DNA from: Holophagales bacterium
Lineage (GTDB): Bacteria; Acidobacteriota; Thermoanaerobaculia; Multivoradales; Multivoraceae
Assembly (NCBI GenBank): GCA_009837885.1
Contig: VXSP01000046.1
Location: forward strand, 81,240 to 145,239
Length of the DNA stretch: 64,000 bases
Reading direction: 5' to 3'
Shown: piece after piece, positions 52,205-60,964 of the stretch
How the letters are laid out: every line of letters begins with the position of its first letter
Position numbering within the stretch: the first letter of the stretch is position 1
Translations under genes and position numbers: made by a program
Notes under the pieces: generated by a model
The model's input: the letters and a program-made list of their open reading frames with translations, nothing else
Databases searched by the model: none
Told to the model about the DNA's origin: nothing

Positions 52205-52500
52205 GGGTCCTGGCGTTCCCTCGTCACGTCCCTCAACATCTGTTACACTGACCGCTGTCTCGGTCAGTGCGACTGACTGGCAAACAAGGTCTTCGGGCGG
52301 TCCGCTTCGAGCGGGCCGTTCGTCGTTTCAGGGGACCGCACTTGACCCGGTCTTTCAGAGGTCCCTTATACTCCGGCTACCTTGGCCAGATTCGCACTTG
52401 ATCCACGGCCACGTACGGAAGAACTGCTTCCTACGTGGCACGGCATCCAGAGGACCTCTGGTGCTCCCTGAGCGCCGCGGCTCTGCGCCGGCCGATCCAG
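52205..52500. other. Hairpin-rich right end of the element
   Basis: No gene. Contents: perfect inverted repeat CACTGACCG/CGGTCAGTG with 6-nt spacer at 52246-52269; CGGTCCGCT/AGCGGGCCG stem at about 52298-52318; a promoter-like pair (52342-52372); a 13-bp hairpin with one bulge at 52408-52439 (GCCACGTA and GGAAG closing on CTTCC and TACGTGGC); CCAGAGG/CCTCTGG at 52447-52461. Confidence 0.55.
52342..52372 (+). promoter_or_regulatory. Sigma70-like promoter pointing into the right end
   Basis: TTGACC (52342) and TATACT (52367), spacing 19, or TTATAC with spacing 18; both hexamers are five of six to consensus. No plus-strand gene lies downstream, so the transcript would be a short structured RNA covering the hairpins and the dif-like site, or would run antisense to parB. 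Confidence 0.35.
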
Positions 52501-52528
52501 TGTCGACACACTGGACATTATCAGACGC
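52501..52528 (+). repeat. Right dif-like site (attR candidate)
   Basis: Left arm TGTCGACACAC, centre TGGACA, right arm TTATCAGACGC. Centre and right arm match the left site at 30532-30559 in 16 of 17 positions; the left arm matches at 6 of 11. The left arm also lies in a perfect 7-bp hairpin, CCAGTGT/ACACTGG (52497-52514). One well-conserved and one diverged arm is what is seen at attachment sites of Xer-exploiting elements. Confidence 0.6.
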
Positions 52529-52582
52529 CCGCCACGCGGAGAGGCGAGGCCACCGAAGGAGCCGGCGTCATTCCGGAGCGCT

Positions 52583-53485
52583 CTATGGCACGGTCGGCGC
52601 GTCCCGGCCGCGACGAAGCTCGGCCAGGAGTTCCTCGAGGGCCACGATGAGGTCCTTCTCTTCGACGACTTCCTGCCTGAAGCTGAGCGAGACACTGAAC
52701 CGGTCATCGACCGACCGGAACCGGAACACGTAAGGCTTGGGCGCGTCGACCGCCTCCGTCGTCCGGCGCTCTTCGTCTTCGACCGTGACCGACCGTCTCT
52801 TCCGGATCTCGGCGCGGACTTCCGCGCGCGTGAGGCCGAACTCCGCGATGCGCTCGAGCATGCGGATCATCGAAGCCTCCGTGTCGAGCTTCATCACTTC
52901 GAGCAGGATGGACTTGGTCGCCGCCACGCCGAGCTCGATCGCGGTTTCGCGCACGGTCCTGGGCATGCGCAGGAGTCCGAGGGACTCCGTCACGCTGACC
53001 CGCGACCGGCCCACCGCGCCCGCCGCCCGATCGTGCGTGTAGCCATGACGTTCGACCAGGGTTCGCAGGCCCTCCGCCTCCTCGAACGGGGTCAGATCGG
53101 CTCGCTGGAGGTTCTCGACCAGCGCGATCTCGAGGGCGTCCCGTGGCGAGACGTCCATCTCGATCAAGGGAATCTCCCTGAGTCCAGCCCGCCCCGCGGC
53201 GCGGAAACGGCGCTCACCGGAGATGATCCGGTACCTGCGCTCGGTCGTCGTCCCGTCGGGCCCCACCCGGCTGACCGGGCGCGCCAGGATGGGCTCCAAG
53301 ACGCCTCTGGAGCGAATCGAGGCGGTCAGGCCGTCGAGGCTTCCCAGGTCGCGGCGAGGCTGATCCGGGTCCGGCTCGATGCTGGCCATAGGCACCATCC
53401 GGCCCACCGTGCGCCCGGGGGAACGGCGGACTCCCCCGAAGGTCTGTGCTGTGTCCTGTCCGGTCTCGCCTTCCGTCGTCGGCAT
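52583..53485 (-). CDS. ParB/Spo0J-family partition-like protein
   Basis: 300 residues. N-terminal ParB CTPase domain: IEPDPDQPRRDLGSLDGLTASIRSRGVLEPILARP, ISGERRFRAAGRAGL and ENLQRADLTPFEEAEGLRTL; then a HTH of the KorB/Spo0J type. C-terminal charged region. No parA is adjacent; the element's ParA is 3 kb away and of the RHH-partnered class, so this is more likely a chromosomal gene outside the right dif-like site. Close to and probably co-transcribed with the BFN and miaB genes. No parS is recognised nearby. Confidence 0.87.
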   Translation of the reverse strand: MPTTEGETGQDTAQTFGGVRRSPGRTVGRMVPMASIEPDPDQPRRDLGSLDGLTASIRSRGVLEPILARPVSRVGPDGTTTERRYRIISGERRFRAAGRAGLREIPLIEMDVSPRDALEIALVENLQRADLTPFEEAEGLRTLVERHGYTHDRAAGAVGRSRVSVTESLGLLRMPRTVRETAIELGVAATKSILLEVMKLDTEASMIRMLERIAEFGLTRAEVRAEIRKRRSVTVEDEERRTTEAVDAPKPYVFRFRSVDDRFSVSLSFRQEVVEEKDLIVALEELLAELRRGRDAPTVP

Positions 53486-53492
53486 CGGCCGG

Positions 53493-54086
53493 CTACATCT
53501 CGTACTTTCCCAAGGTCTTCGGGTCGAGCTCCTCCAGCCACTTCTTCATCTTCTTCTCGTCCGTTCCCGCTGCGGGCGCTTCGCCGCCGCCATCGCCATC
53601 GCCCTGGTCGGACTGCCTGACGCGGGCGAGATCAGCCACGGATTGCCGGACGAAGAGTGGTGCTCCGGCGCGCAAGGCGAGCGCGATCGCGTCGCTCGGC
53701 CTGGCATCGAGGAGACGGTGTTCACCCGTGCGTTCGACGAGCTCGACCACCGCCAGGAACGTGTTTCCTTCGATCGCCCTGACGACCACTTCGATGACCT
53801 CGGCCCCCACCAGGTCGAGGGCGTTCTTCAGCAGGTCGTGGGTCATCGGTCGACCCGGATCCCTGCCCTCGATCGCAAGCTGAATGGCGCCCGCCTCGAA
53901 GATACCGATCCAGATCGGCACGACCGAACTCTCTTCCGGGTCGTGTTCGTGCAGCCTCAGGATCACGATCGGCTGGTTGGAGTTCGGCTCCATCATCAGG
54001 CCGTGGACCTCGGCCGGGATCTTTCGATCCTCGGATTCCTCCCGGGTCGACCGGGCCTTGACCTCGTCCGCCGTCATCCCGGTCAT
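53493..54086 (-). CDS. Bifunctional nuclease (BFN, DUF151) family protein
   Basis: 197 residues. The DUF151 core is clear: VHGLMMEPNSNQPIVILRL, VPIWIGIFEAGAIQLAIEG, RPMTHDLLKNAL and HRLLDARPSDAIALALRAGAPLFV. C-terminal acidic/lysine-rich tail. The plant homologue has DNase/RNase activity; bacterial roles are poorly defined. Its start overlaps the miaB stop (ATGA). Confidence 0.9.
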   Translation of the reverse strand: MTGMTADEVKARSTREESEDRKIPAEVHGLMMEPNSNQPIVILRLHEHDPEESSVVPIWIGIFEAGAIQLAIEGRDPGRPMTHDLLKNALDLVGAEVIEVVVRAIEGNTFLAVVELVERTGEHRLLDARPSDAIALALRAGAPLFVRQSVADLARVRQSDQGDGDGGGEAPAAGTDEKKMKKWLEELDPKTLGKYEM

Positions 54087-55429
54087 CCTACGCCACGGTC
54101 GACAAGTTCGCCCATCAGGGAGTGGTCGTAGGCCTGAACCGTCCGGACCCGTACCAACGAGCCCGCCTCCACAGGCCGACCGGAGGCGGGAAAGTGAACG
54201 ATCCGGTGACAGTCCGTCCGTCCCGACTGGTGTCCGGCACGCCGGCTCCAGCCGGTGACGAGGATCTCGAACTCCGAGCCCACCAGTTCCTCGTTCAGCG
54301 CGCGCTGGACCGCGGACTGCGCCTTGAACACACGCTGCAGGCGCTGGTCGGCGACCTCGCGGGGCACTTCGTCCGATGTCGGCAGGCGGATCGCCGCCGT
54401 GTTCGGTCTGGGGCTGTACTTGAACGCGAACACCGTCGCGAAACGCACGGTCTCAACCAGTTCCAGAGTGCGCTCGAAGTCCTCTTCGGACTCCCCCGGG
54501 AAACCGACGATCAGGTCGGTGGACAGCGCGAGCCCCCTCCGTGCCGCTCGCAGCCGGTCCACCAGTCCGAGGTACTCCTCCACCGTGTATCCCCTGCCCA
54601 TCCGGCGCAGCACGCGGTTCGACCCCGACTGTACGGGCAGGTGAAGGTACGGCGAGATGTTCTCGTGACGGGCAACGGCGCGGATCATCCGGTCGGTGAA
54701 GTCGCGCGGATAGGAGGTCACGAAGCGCAGGCGCCTCAGGCCGGGCAGTACGGCGGCGGTGTTCAGCAGGTCGGCGAAGTCCCGGCCGCGGCCGCTGCCG
54801 AGCGGCGGCGCCGGCTCGCGCCAGTGATTCACGGTCTGGCCCAGGAGTTCGATCTCGAGGAAACCGTAGTCCAGCAGGTGCTCGATCTCGCGGAGGATGT
54901 CGGCCATCGGCCGGCAGCGCTCCGGTCCACGCGTGTTCGGGACGACGCAGAACGTGCAGCGTTTATTGCAACCCTCGATGATCGTGACCATGCCCTTGTG
55001 GGCGGTGTCGCGGCTGATCGCCTCGAAGTCGTACGGGCGTTCCTCCGGGAAACCTACCGCCAGTACGCGCTCGCCGGCGCGGCTGCGCCCGAGGATCGAA
55101 CCAAGCTCCCCCACCCGACCGGTGCCGACGACGAAGTCGAGATCGGGAATCCGGCGCAGCGCTTCCTCGCCCTCCTGCTGAGCGACGCAGCCGCAGAATC
55201 CGATCCTCAGGCTCTCGCGGTCGCGTTTGAGAAGCCGGTACTCCCCCAGCCGGGAGTACGCCTTCTGAGCGGCCTTTTCGCGAACCGAGCAGGAGTTCAG
55301 GAGGATCAGGTCGGCCTCCTCGAGCGCGCGCGTCGGCAGCAGGCCCTGCTGCATCAACTGCCCGGCCATGCGCTGGCTGTCCAGTTCGTTCATCTGGCAG
55401 CCCCACGTCTCGATGTAGAAGCGCTCCAC
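54083..55429 (-). CDS. miaB: tRNA-2-methylthio-N6-isopentenyladenosine synthase
   Basis: 448 residues. Radical-SAM methylthiotransferase: N-terminal [4Fe-4S] cysteines in IETWGCQMNE and LNSCSVREKA, the radical-SAM CxxxCxxC in GCNKRCTFCVVP, and a C-terminal TRAM RNA-binding domain. It methylthiolates A37 of tRNAs reading UNN codons. The WGCQMNELDS start supports MiaB over its relatives RimO and MtaB. Confidence 0.92.
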   Translation of the reverse strand: MERFYIETWGCQMNELDSQRMAGQLMQQGLLPTRALEEADLILLNSCSVREKAAQKAYSRLGEYRLLKRDRESLRIGFCGCVAQQEGEEALRRIPDLDFVVGTGRVGELGSILGRSRAGERVLAVGFPEERPYDFEAISRDTAHKGMVTIIEGCNKRCTFCVVPNTRGPERCRPMADILREIEHLLDYGFLEIELLGQTVNHWREPAPPLGSGRGRDFADLLNTAAVLPGLRRLRFVTSYPRDFTDRMIRAVARHENISPYLHLPVQSGSNRVLRRMGRGYTVEEYLGLVDRLRAARRGLALSTDLIVGFPGESEEDFERTLELVETVRFATVFAFKYSPRPNTAAIRLPTSDEVPREVADQRLQRVFKAQSAVQRALNEELVGSEFEILVTGWSRRAGHQSGRTDCHRIVHFPASGRPVEAGSLVRVRTVQAYDHSLMGELVDRGVG

Positions 55430-55491
55430 GTCGCGGAGACTACTACCCGGCTACCGGAGGGCGGTGGGCCGACGGCACCGAGCGCGCGGTG

Positions 55492-57261
55492 CTAGGTCGA
55501 CGTGGCGCGAGCCTCGGCGAGCAGCTCCCGGACCTCGCCGGCGGTCGACGCGGCGACGCAACGCCTCGCGAGCTCCTCCGCGTCGCCGATGTCGACAGTG
55601 CGGACGACCTCCTTGGTCGGCGGAATGTTCCGGGGGCTCATCGAGAGTTCACGCAGGCCCAGACCGAGAAGCAGCGGAACGCAGTCGGGACTCGCGGCCA
55701 TTTCACCGCAGAGCGCCACCGGCACCTGCTGTCTTCGACCCGCCTCAACCACGAGTTGGATCATGCTCAGAATGGCCGGGTGCAATGGCTGGTAGAGGTC
55801 GGTCACTTGCTCGTTCGTCCGGTCGACCGCCAGCGCGTACTGGATGAGGTCGTTCGTGCCGATCGACAGGAAGTCCACTTCGGCGGCGAGCTGACGGGCG
55901 ATCAGAACGGTCGCCGGCACCTCCACCATGGCGCCGATCTCGACCTCCCGTCGGTGGTCGATTCCCTCGGCCTCGAGCTCCGAGCAGACCTCCGCGCAAA
56001 AACCCCGCAGGGCCCGGATCTCGTCCACGGCGGTCACCATCGGGACCATGATGCGCAGGTTGCCAAGGGCCGCCGCGCGAAACAGGGCACGCAACTGGCT
56101 GCGGAAGACGTCCGTGCGGGCAAGCGTCAGCCGGATGCCGCGCAGGCCGAGAACCGGGTTCTCCTCCTCCTGTTCGTCGAGCCCACGCGCCGCCTTGCCT
56201 CCACCCAGGTCGAGCGTGCGGACGACGACGGGCCATGGCGCCATGGCCTCCAGCAGCCCCCTGACGACGGCCAGGTACTCCTCCTCCGTAGGAAGCTCCG
56301 GGCTCTTCTCGAGATACAGGAACTCGCTCCTGTAGAGACCGATCCCGGCGGCTCCGAAACGCTGCACGTCTTCGAACTCCTCGGGAAGCTCCACGTTTGC
56401 GAGCAGCTCGACCCCGACACCGTCGCGGGTTCGCGCCGGCAGCTTTCTCGCCGCCGTCGTGAGCACTTCCTCCTTCTGGCGGCGGCGCCGCCGAAGGGCC
56501 CCGTAGTGCTCGAGCGTCTCGGGCGTCGGGTGCAGCGTGAGGCGTCCTGCTTCACCGTCGACGACCACTGGATCGTCGTCGGCGACGCGGTTCGTGATGT
56601 GCACGATGCCGGTGACCAGGGGAACGTCCAGGGCCCTGGCGACGATCGCGGTGTGGGAGTTGGCGCCTCCGACCTCGATCGCGAAGCCCACCGCGCCGCG
56701 GCGACCGAGGCGCAGGACCTCGTCCGGCGTGAGTTCGTGGCTGACGACGACGACATGGCGGTCGAAGTCCACGTCCGCGCCGGGAGTGCTTTTCCTGCCG
56801 GCCAGGGCGCGCAGGAGGTACCGGGTGACGTCGCGAAGATCCTCGCCCCGTTCACGTAGATGCTGGCTCTTGACCTGCGCGAACTTCTCGCCGAGGTCGT
56901 CGGCTACTGCCTGCACCGCCCACTCGGCGTTGACTCGATCCTGCCGAATCGTCTGGTCGATACGGCGCGCAAAGGAGGAGTCTCGCAGGATCACCGAATG
57001 GGCGTGGAAGATCGACGCCAGGTCGCTGCCGTACGTTTCCGCTATCCGGCTTTCGGTGGCCTCCAGCTCGGCCTCCACGGTGCGCACGGCGGCGCCGAAA
57101 CGCTCGACTTCCCGGTCCAGGTGGCCGCTGCGGATCGGCACGCGCAGGACCTGGACACCGTGGCCGCGAAGACAGACGGCGGGACCGATCGCGACACCCG
57201 GAGCGGCGGCCGCACCCTGAAGCGTCTCCTGAACGGTCGGGTACCGTACCGGCCTGGTCAC
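55492..57261 (-). CDS. ptsI: PTS enzyme I (phosphoenolpyruvate-protein phosphotransferase)
   Basis: 589 residues from a GTG that overlaps the HPr stop (GTGA). Phosphorylated His lies in GGANSHTAIVARALDVP. PEP-site blocks: GIGLYRSEFLYLE, RTLDLGGGKAARGL and the C-terminal CGEMAASPDCVPLLLGLGLRELSMSP. The usual GGDK reads GGGK here. It transfers phosphate from PEP to HPr. Last gene of the rpoN-PTS run; no sugar permease follows, so it probably feeds regulatory EIIA proteins. Confidence 0.92.
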   Translation of the reverse strand: MTRPVRYPTVQETLQGAAAAPGVAIGPAVCLRGHGVQVLRVPIRSGHLDREVERFGAAVRTVEAELEATESRIAETYGSDLASIFHAHSVILRDSSFARRIDQTIRQDRVNAEWAVQAVADDLGEKFAQVKSQHLRERGEDLRDVTRYLLRALAGRKSTPGADVDFDRHVVVVSHELTPDEVLRLGRRGAVGFAIEVGGANSHTAIVARALDVPLVTGIVHITNRVADDDPVVVDGEAGRLTLHPTPETLEHYGALRRRRRQKEEVLTTAARKLPARTRDGVGVELLANVELPEEFEDVQRFGAAGIGLYRSEFLYLEKSPELPTEEEYLAVVRGLLEAMAPWPVVVRTLDLGGGKAARGLDEQEEENPVLGLRGIRLTLARTDVFRSQLRALFRAAALGNLRIMVPMVTAVDEIRALRGFCAEVCSELEAEGIDHRREVEIGAMVEVPATVLIARQLAAEVDFLSIGTNDLIQYALAVDRTNEQVTDLYQPLHPAILSMIQLVVEAGRRQQVPVALCGEMAASPDCVPLLLGLGLRELSMSPRNIPPTKEVVRTVDIGDAEELARRCVAASTAGEVRELLAEARATST

Positions 57262-57527
57262 GCGTCCTCCCCGAAGCGGGCCTGGACCAGATCGCAAACC
57301 GCGGCCATGGCAGCCTGCTCGTCCTCGCCGCGGCAGCGCACCGTGAGCCTGGCGCCGTGACTCGCACCGAGCAGGAGGACGCCGAGAATGCTCGTCGCTT
57401 CCGTCTCGCGGCCGTTGGCTCGCAACACCACGTTCGACTGGAACTGCTTCACCGTATGGACCAGCCTTGCCGCGGCCCGCGCATGAAGCCCCAGTTCGTT
57501 GACGACCTGGACTACACGCTCTTTCAT
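57258..57527 (-). CDS. ptsH: PTS phosphocarrier protein HPr
   Basis: 89 residues. Phosphorylated His in ELGLHARAAARLV; a Ser in ATSILGVLLLGASHG occupies the place of the regulatory Ser46. The ATG at 57527 fits the family start; the longer frame is a shadow of the EIIA gene. Overlaps both neighbours by 4 nt. Confidence 0.93.
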   Translation of the reverse strand: MKERVVQVVNELGLHARAAARLVHTVKQFQSNVVLRANGRETEATSILGVLLLGASHGARLTVRCRGEDEQAAMAAVCDLVQARFGEDA

Positions 57528-57955
57528 TTCGCAGGTCGCGCCAGCCCCGTCGCCGCCAGTTGGATGCTCTTGCGGCCGTTGCTCCAGATCCAGTCCGCCA
57601 GATCGGGAAGGTCCAGATCGGGGGCGCCGCAACACAGGCTGAGCACCATCGGCAGGTTGACGCCGGTGACCACCGCCGCCCTGGCGACGCCGGCCGCTCG
57701 CAGCGCGCTGTTGCAGGGAGTGTCGCCGAACATCTCGGTCAGGATCAGCACGCCGGAACCATGTTCCTGGTCGAGTTGGCGGATCCTGGTCTCGATCAGG
57801 CGCGCCGCCTGCGCCCGGCCGGCGCGCCAGTCGACGCAGAGCGCGTCAATCGGCGCCTTCTCGGTACTCACATCCCGGCCGGAAATCGCTCTCGCGGATG
57901 CGAGCAACTCGCGGGCCAGATCACCGTGCGAGACGATGAGCACCGGCACCGTCAT
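57524..57955 (-). CDS. PTS EIIA-Man-type protein
   Basis: 143 residues. VLIVSHGDLARELLASA contains the phosphorylatable His10; then GVLILTEMFGDTPCNSALRA, typical for the mannose-class EIIA fold. No EIIB, EIIC or EIID is encoded nearby, so a regulatory rather than a transport role is inferred. Coupled to HPr and rapZ by ATGA overlaps. Confidence 0.88.
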   Translation of the reverse strand: MTVPVLIVSHGDLARELLASARAISGRDVSTEKAPIDALCVDWRAGRAQAARLIETRIRQLDQEHGSGVLILTEMFGDTPCNSALRAAGVARAAVVTGVNLPMVLSLCCGAPDLDLPDLADWIWSNGRKSIQLAATGLARPAK

Positions 57956-58848
57956 GGCTCGGCATCGGCGACGATCCGGTGCCGGTCGACATCGCGATGC
58001 TGCAGGCTGATCTGCCAGGCGTCTGCCGCCAGGCGGTCGGCCACGGCTTCGGAGACGGCGACCGAACGGTGCCGCCCGCCGGTGCAGCCGATCCCGACCG
58101 TCAGGTAGCTCCGCTTCTCGTCGCGAAACCTGGGAAGGAGATAGGCGAGGAGGTCTTCGAGGCGACGAACGAGTTCGCCGAAGGCCGCGTGTCCATGCAG
58201 GAACCGCTGGACCTCCGGATCGGTACCGGGCTTGTCCCGCAGTCCCGCGACGAAGTACGGATTCGGCAGGAAGCGGACGTCGAACATCAGGTCGACGCCG
58301 GAAGGAACGCCGAACTTGAAACCGAAGCTGACGACGTTGACGGTCAGTCCGCCCGCGTCGCTGGAGGCGAACTCGTTGTAGATGGCAGCTCGGAGTTCGT
58401 GAATCGTCGAATCCGTCGTGTCGAGAACGCGGGAGGCTCGGCCCCGCAGCTCGGCGAGTTGCCGCCGCTCCCGCCGGATGCCGTCGATGACCCGCTCCCC
58501 CACCGCAGTCAGCGGATGCCGCCGCCGGGTCTCCGAGTAGCGCCGGACGAGGACATCGTCCGAGCTGTCGAGGAACAGCAGTACGGGTTCGACTACCGCC
58601 GGGTCCGCCTCGTCCAGGAGTCGGGGTAACTCCTCGGCCAGGCCGGCTGTGCGAACGTCCGTGACCAGGACGATCGCGTCGAGGGAGGGTGCGGCGGTTG
58701 CCGGTTCCTGGACGAGGTGGCGTAGCAGGGGCAGCGGCAGGTTGTCGATGCAGTGATAGCCCAGATCCTCGAAGCAGCGGGCCACCGTGCTCTTGCCCGA
58801 GCCGGAAAGACCCGTGATGACGAACAGGCGAACCGGCAACTCAGACAC
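57952..58848 (-). CDS. rapZ: RNase adapter RapZ (YvcJ family nucleotide-binding protein)
   Basis: 298 residues. P-loop GLSGSGKSTVARCFEDLGYHCIDNLP at the N-terminus; the C-terminal half has SFGFKFGVPSGVDLMFDVRFLPNPYF and VGIGCTGGRHRSVAV, diagnostic of the family. In E. coli it guides RNase E to the GlmZ sRNA and so adjusts amino-sugar synthesis. The GTG at 58848 gives the right start and overlaps the ptsN stop. Confidence 0.95.
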   Translation of the reverse strand: MSELPVRLFVITGLSGSGKSTVARCFEDLGYHCIDNLPLPLLRHLVQEPATAAPSLDAIVLVTDVRTAGLAEELPRLLDEADPAVVEPVLLFLDSSDDVLVRRYSETRRRHPLTAVGERVIDGIRRERRQLAELRGRASRVLDTTDSTIHELRAAIYNEFASSDAGGLTVNVVSFGFKFGVPSGVDLMFDVRFLPNPYFVAGLRDKPGTDPEVQRFLHGHAAFGELVRRLEDLLAYLLPRFRDEKRSYLTVGIGCTGGRHRSVAVSEAVADRLAADAWQISLQHRDVDRHRIVADAEP

Positions 58849-59296
58849 GCCCGTTGGCGCACAGCAACTCGTAGATCTCCTGCGGCTTTCTCGCCTTGAG
58901 CAGGCGCTCCCGGCCACCCCGGTTCATCCATTCCGACACGGCCGCGAGCGCCTTCAGGTGCCGGCCGGCGCTCTCCTGGGGTGAGAGCAGAACGAAGAAG
59001 ACCCGCACCGGCCGTCCGTCCTCGGCGCCGTAGTCGACGCCGCGCCTGGAGACCGCCACCGCCAGCACGATGTCCCGCAGACCGCGGATTCGTCCGTGCG
59101 GCACGGCCAGGCCATCGCCGAGCGCGGTGGAACCCAGCTCTTCCCGTTCGCGCAGGGCCGACAGGACAACATCCGGATCCGCCAGTCCGAGTACCCGGCA
59201 GATGCGCTCGGTCAGGGCGCGCAGGGCGCCATCCCGGTTCTTGGCCTCGAAGTCCGGGAAGATGAGTTGCGGCTTCGCCAGGCTAGCCAGATCCAT
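58841..59296 (-). CDS. ptsN: PTS EIIA-Ntr protein
   Basis: 151 residues. The active His is in DGLAVPHGRIRGL, with ALREREELGSTALG before it and the VFFVLLSPQESAGRHLKALAAVS helix block after it. A regulatory PTS protein tied to nitrogen, potassium or envelope control in Proteobacteria. ATG 59296; an upstream TTG (59320) is possible. 30 nt downstream of rpoN. Confidence 0.93.
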   Translation of the reverse strand: MDLASLAKPQLIFPDFEAKNRDGALRALTERICRVLGLADPDVVLSALREREELGSTALGDGLAVPHGRIRGLRDIVLAVAVSRRGVDYGAEDGRPVRVFFVLLSPQESAGRHLKALAAVSEWMNRGGRERLLKARKPQEIYELLCANGRV

Positions 59297-59326
59297 CGTC
59301 GTTCCGCTGTCTCCTCTCAACTCGTC

Positions 59327-60889
59327 TCAGAAGATCCGCTTGCGGTCGTTCGATGACGGAATACCAAGTTCATCACGGTACTTGGCGACTGTCCGCCGAG
59401 CGATGTTAATCCCCTCTCGCTGGAGTTGTCGCGTCAACGCCGAGTCGGAGAGGGGCCTGCGGCCGTCTTCGTCGCCGATCAGGTGGCGGAGCTTTCGCTT
59501 CACCGTCAAGGAGGAGATCTCTCCTCCCCGGTCACAGTCGATGCCGCTGTGGAAGAAGAACTTCATCGGGTACAGACCGCGCGGCGTGTGGATGTACTTG
59601 TTGGAAACGACGCGACTGACCGTCGACTCGTGCATTCCGATGTCGTCGGCGACATCGCGCAGGACCATGGGCCGCAGTTCGTCGATGCCGTGATCGAAGA
59701 ACCCGCGCTGCTGTCGCAGGATCGATTCCGCGACCTTGTAGATCGTTCTCTGGCGCTGATCCAGGCTCTTCATCAGCCACATGGCGGAACGCATCTTGTC
59801 CTTCAGGAACTCGCGGGCCTCGGCCTCACCTTCTTCGCGCTGCATTCGCTGGAGCATCGTGCGGTACGCCCGGCTGATGCGCAGCTTCGGCAGACCGTCG
59901 TCGTTCAACTGGATCGCCCACTCCCCTCCCGTCTTCACGGCGACGACATCCGGCTCGACATACTCCGTGTGTTCGTGAGAGAAGAGACGGCCCGGGCGGG
60001 TCTCCAGGGCCCTGATCGCCTCTACGGGAGCTTCAAGGGCCGGTAGCGGCGTGCGGAGACGCCGCGCGATCTGACGAAACTGGCGTCGGGTCAGCAGTTG
60101 CCAGCACTCTTCGACGATCCGCCAGGCCAGGCTCCCGGATTCGTCCTGGGCCTCGAGTTGAGCCAGCAGGCACTCCTGCAGCGTGTGCCAGGCGATCCCC
60201 GGAGGATCGAAGCTCCGTACCAGGCCCAGAGCACGGTCAACGTACTCGGCGGGATATCCAGGCACCGGCACCGGTTCGAAACTGGCTTCCGTCCCTTCGT
60301 CTCCGGGTCCTGCGGTGAGGTTTCCATTTCCCTCGTGGTCGGGCGAGAATGCCGCCGCCATCTCCCGGGCAATCGCGACCTCCGCCTGGTAGCGCTCCAC
60401 CTCGGCGGGTCGGGCGCCAAGGAGTTGGATTTCCTCGATCGAGGCGCGGAGGAATCCATCCGCATCCAGGTTGCCGATAACGAGTTCCGCGATGTCCCGT
60501 AGCGGCGGCTTCGCATCGGAGAGCCGCAACTGCCAGAGCAGGTGGTCGTAGAGGTCCGGTTCCCGGCTGATGCTGTTCTCGAAGGGTACGGCCTCCCTCG
60601 CCTCGAAAGTGTTCGGGGCGGTCGATTCGGATCCAAGGTAGTCGTTGAAGTACGCATCGAGATCGATATCGACCATCGAAGGCTCGGCTTCCGGGCTCTC
60701 GTCTTCGGCTTCCTCGGTGTCCTCCTCCTCCGCGACATCCTCGAGCATCGGGTTCTCCACCATCTCCTGGTTGAGGACGCCCTGAAGCTCCAGCCGCGTC
60801 ATCTGCAGCAGCTTGATCGCCTGCTGCAGCGACGGAGTCATCACCAGCCGCTGGGCCAGCTTGAGCGAGAGCCTCTGTTGGAGCACCAT
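59327..60889 (-). CDS. rpoN: RNA polymerase sigma-54 factor
   Basis: 520 residues. Region I is Leu/Gln-rich (LKLAQRLVMTPSLQQAIKLLQM), region II is acidic and holds many Glu residues, the core-binding domain follows, then the HTH (GMHESTVSRVVSNKYI) and the RpoN box ARRTVAKYRDELGIPSS. It directs transcription from -24/-12 promoters with enhancer proteins. The hpf gene that often separates rpoN from ptsN is missing. Confidence 0.95.
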   Translation of the reverse strand: MVLQQRLSLKLAQRLVMTPSLQQAIKLLQMTRLELQGVLNQEMVENPMLEDVAEEEDTEEAEDESPEAEPSMVDIDLDAYFNDYLGSESTAPNTFEAREAVPFENSISREPDLYDHLLWQLRLSDAKPPLRDIAELVIGNLDADGFLRASIEEIQLLGARPAEVERYQAEVAIAREMAAAFSPDHEGNGNLTAGPGDEGTEASFEPVPVPGYPAEYVDRALGLVRSFDPPGIAWHTLQECLLAQLEAQDESGSLAWRIVEECWQLLTRRQFRQIARRLRTPLPALEAPVEAIRALETRPGRLFSHEHTEYVEPDVVAVKTGGEWAIQLNDDGLPKLRISRAYRTMLQRMQREEGEAEAREFLKDKMRSAMWLMKSLDQRQRTIYKVAESILRQQRGFFDHGIDELRPMVLRDVADDIGMHESTVSRVVSNKYIHTPRGLYPMKFFFHSGIDCDRGGEISSLTVKRKLRHLIGDEDGRRPLSDSALTRQLQREGINIARRTVAKYRDELGIPSSNDRKRIF

Positions 60890-60964
60890 GATCGCTTACC
60901 GAATGCGACGAGAGCAAGATCAATGCCAACTCGACGGTATCACCATCGTGGCAACTGCCGGCCC

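Noticed and set aside
52583..53485. ParB-like gene as the partner of the element's ParA
   Set aside because: It lies outside the right dif-like site, on the other strand and next to BFN and miaB; the ParA is of the short class that pairs with the adjacent RHH protein.
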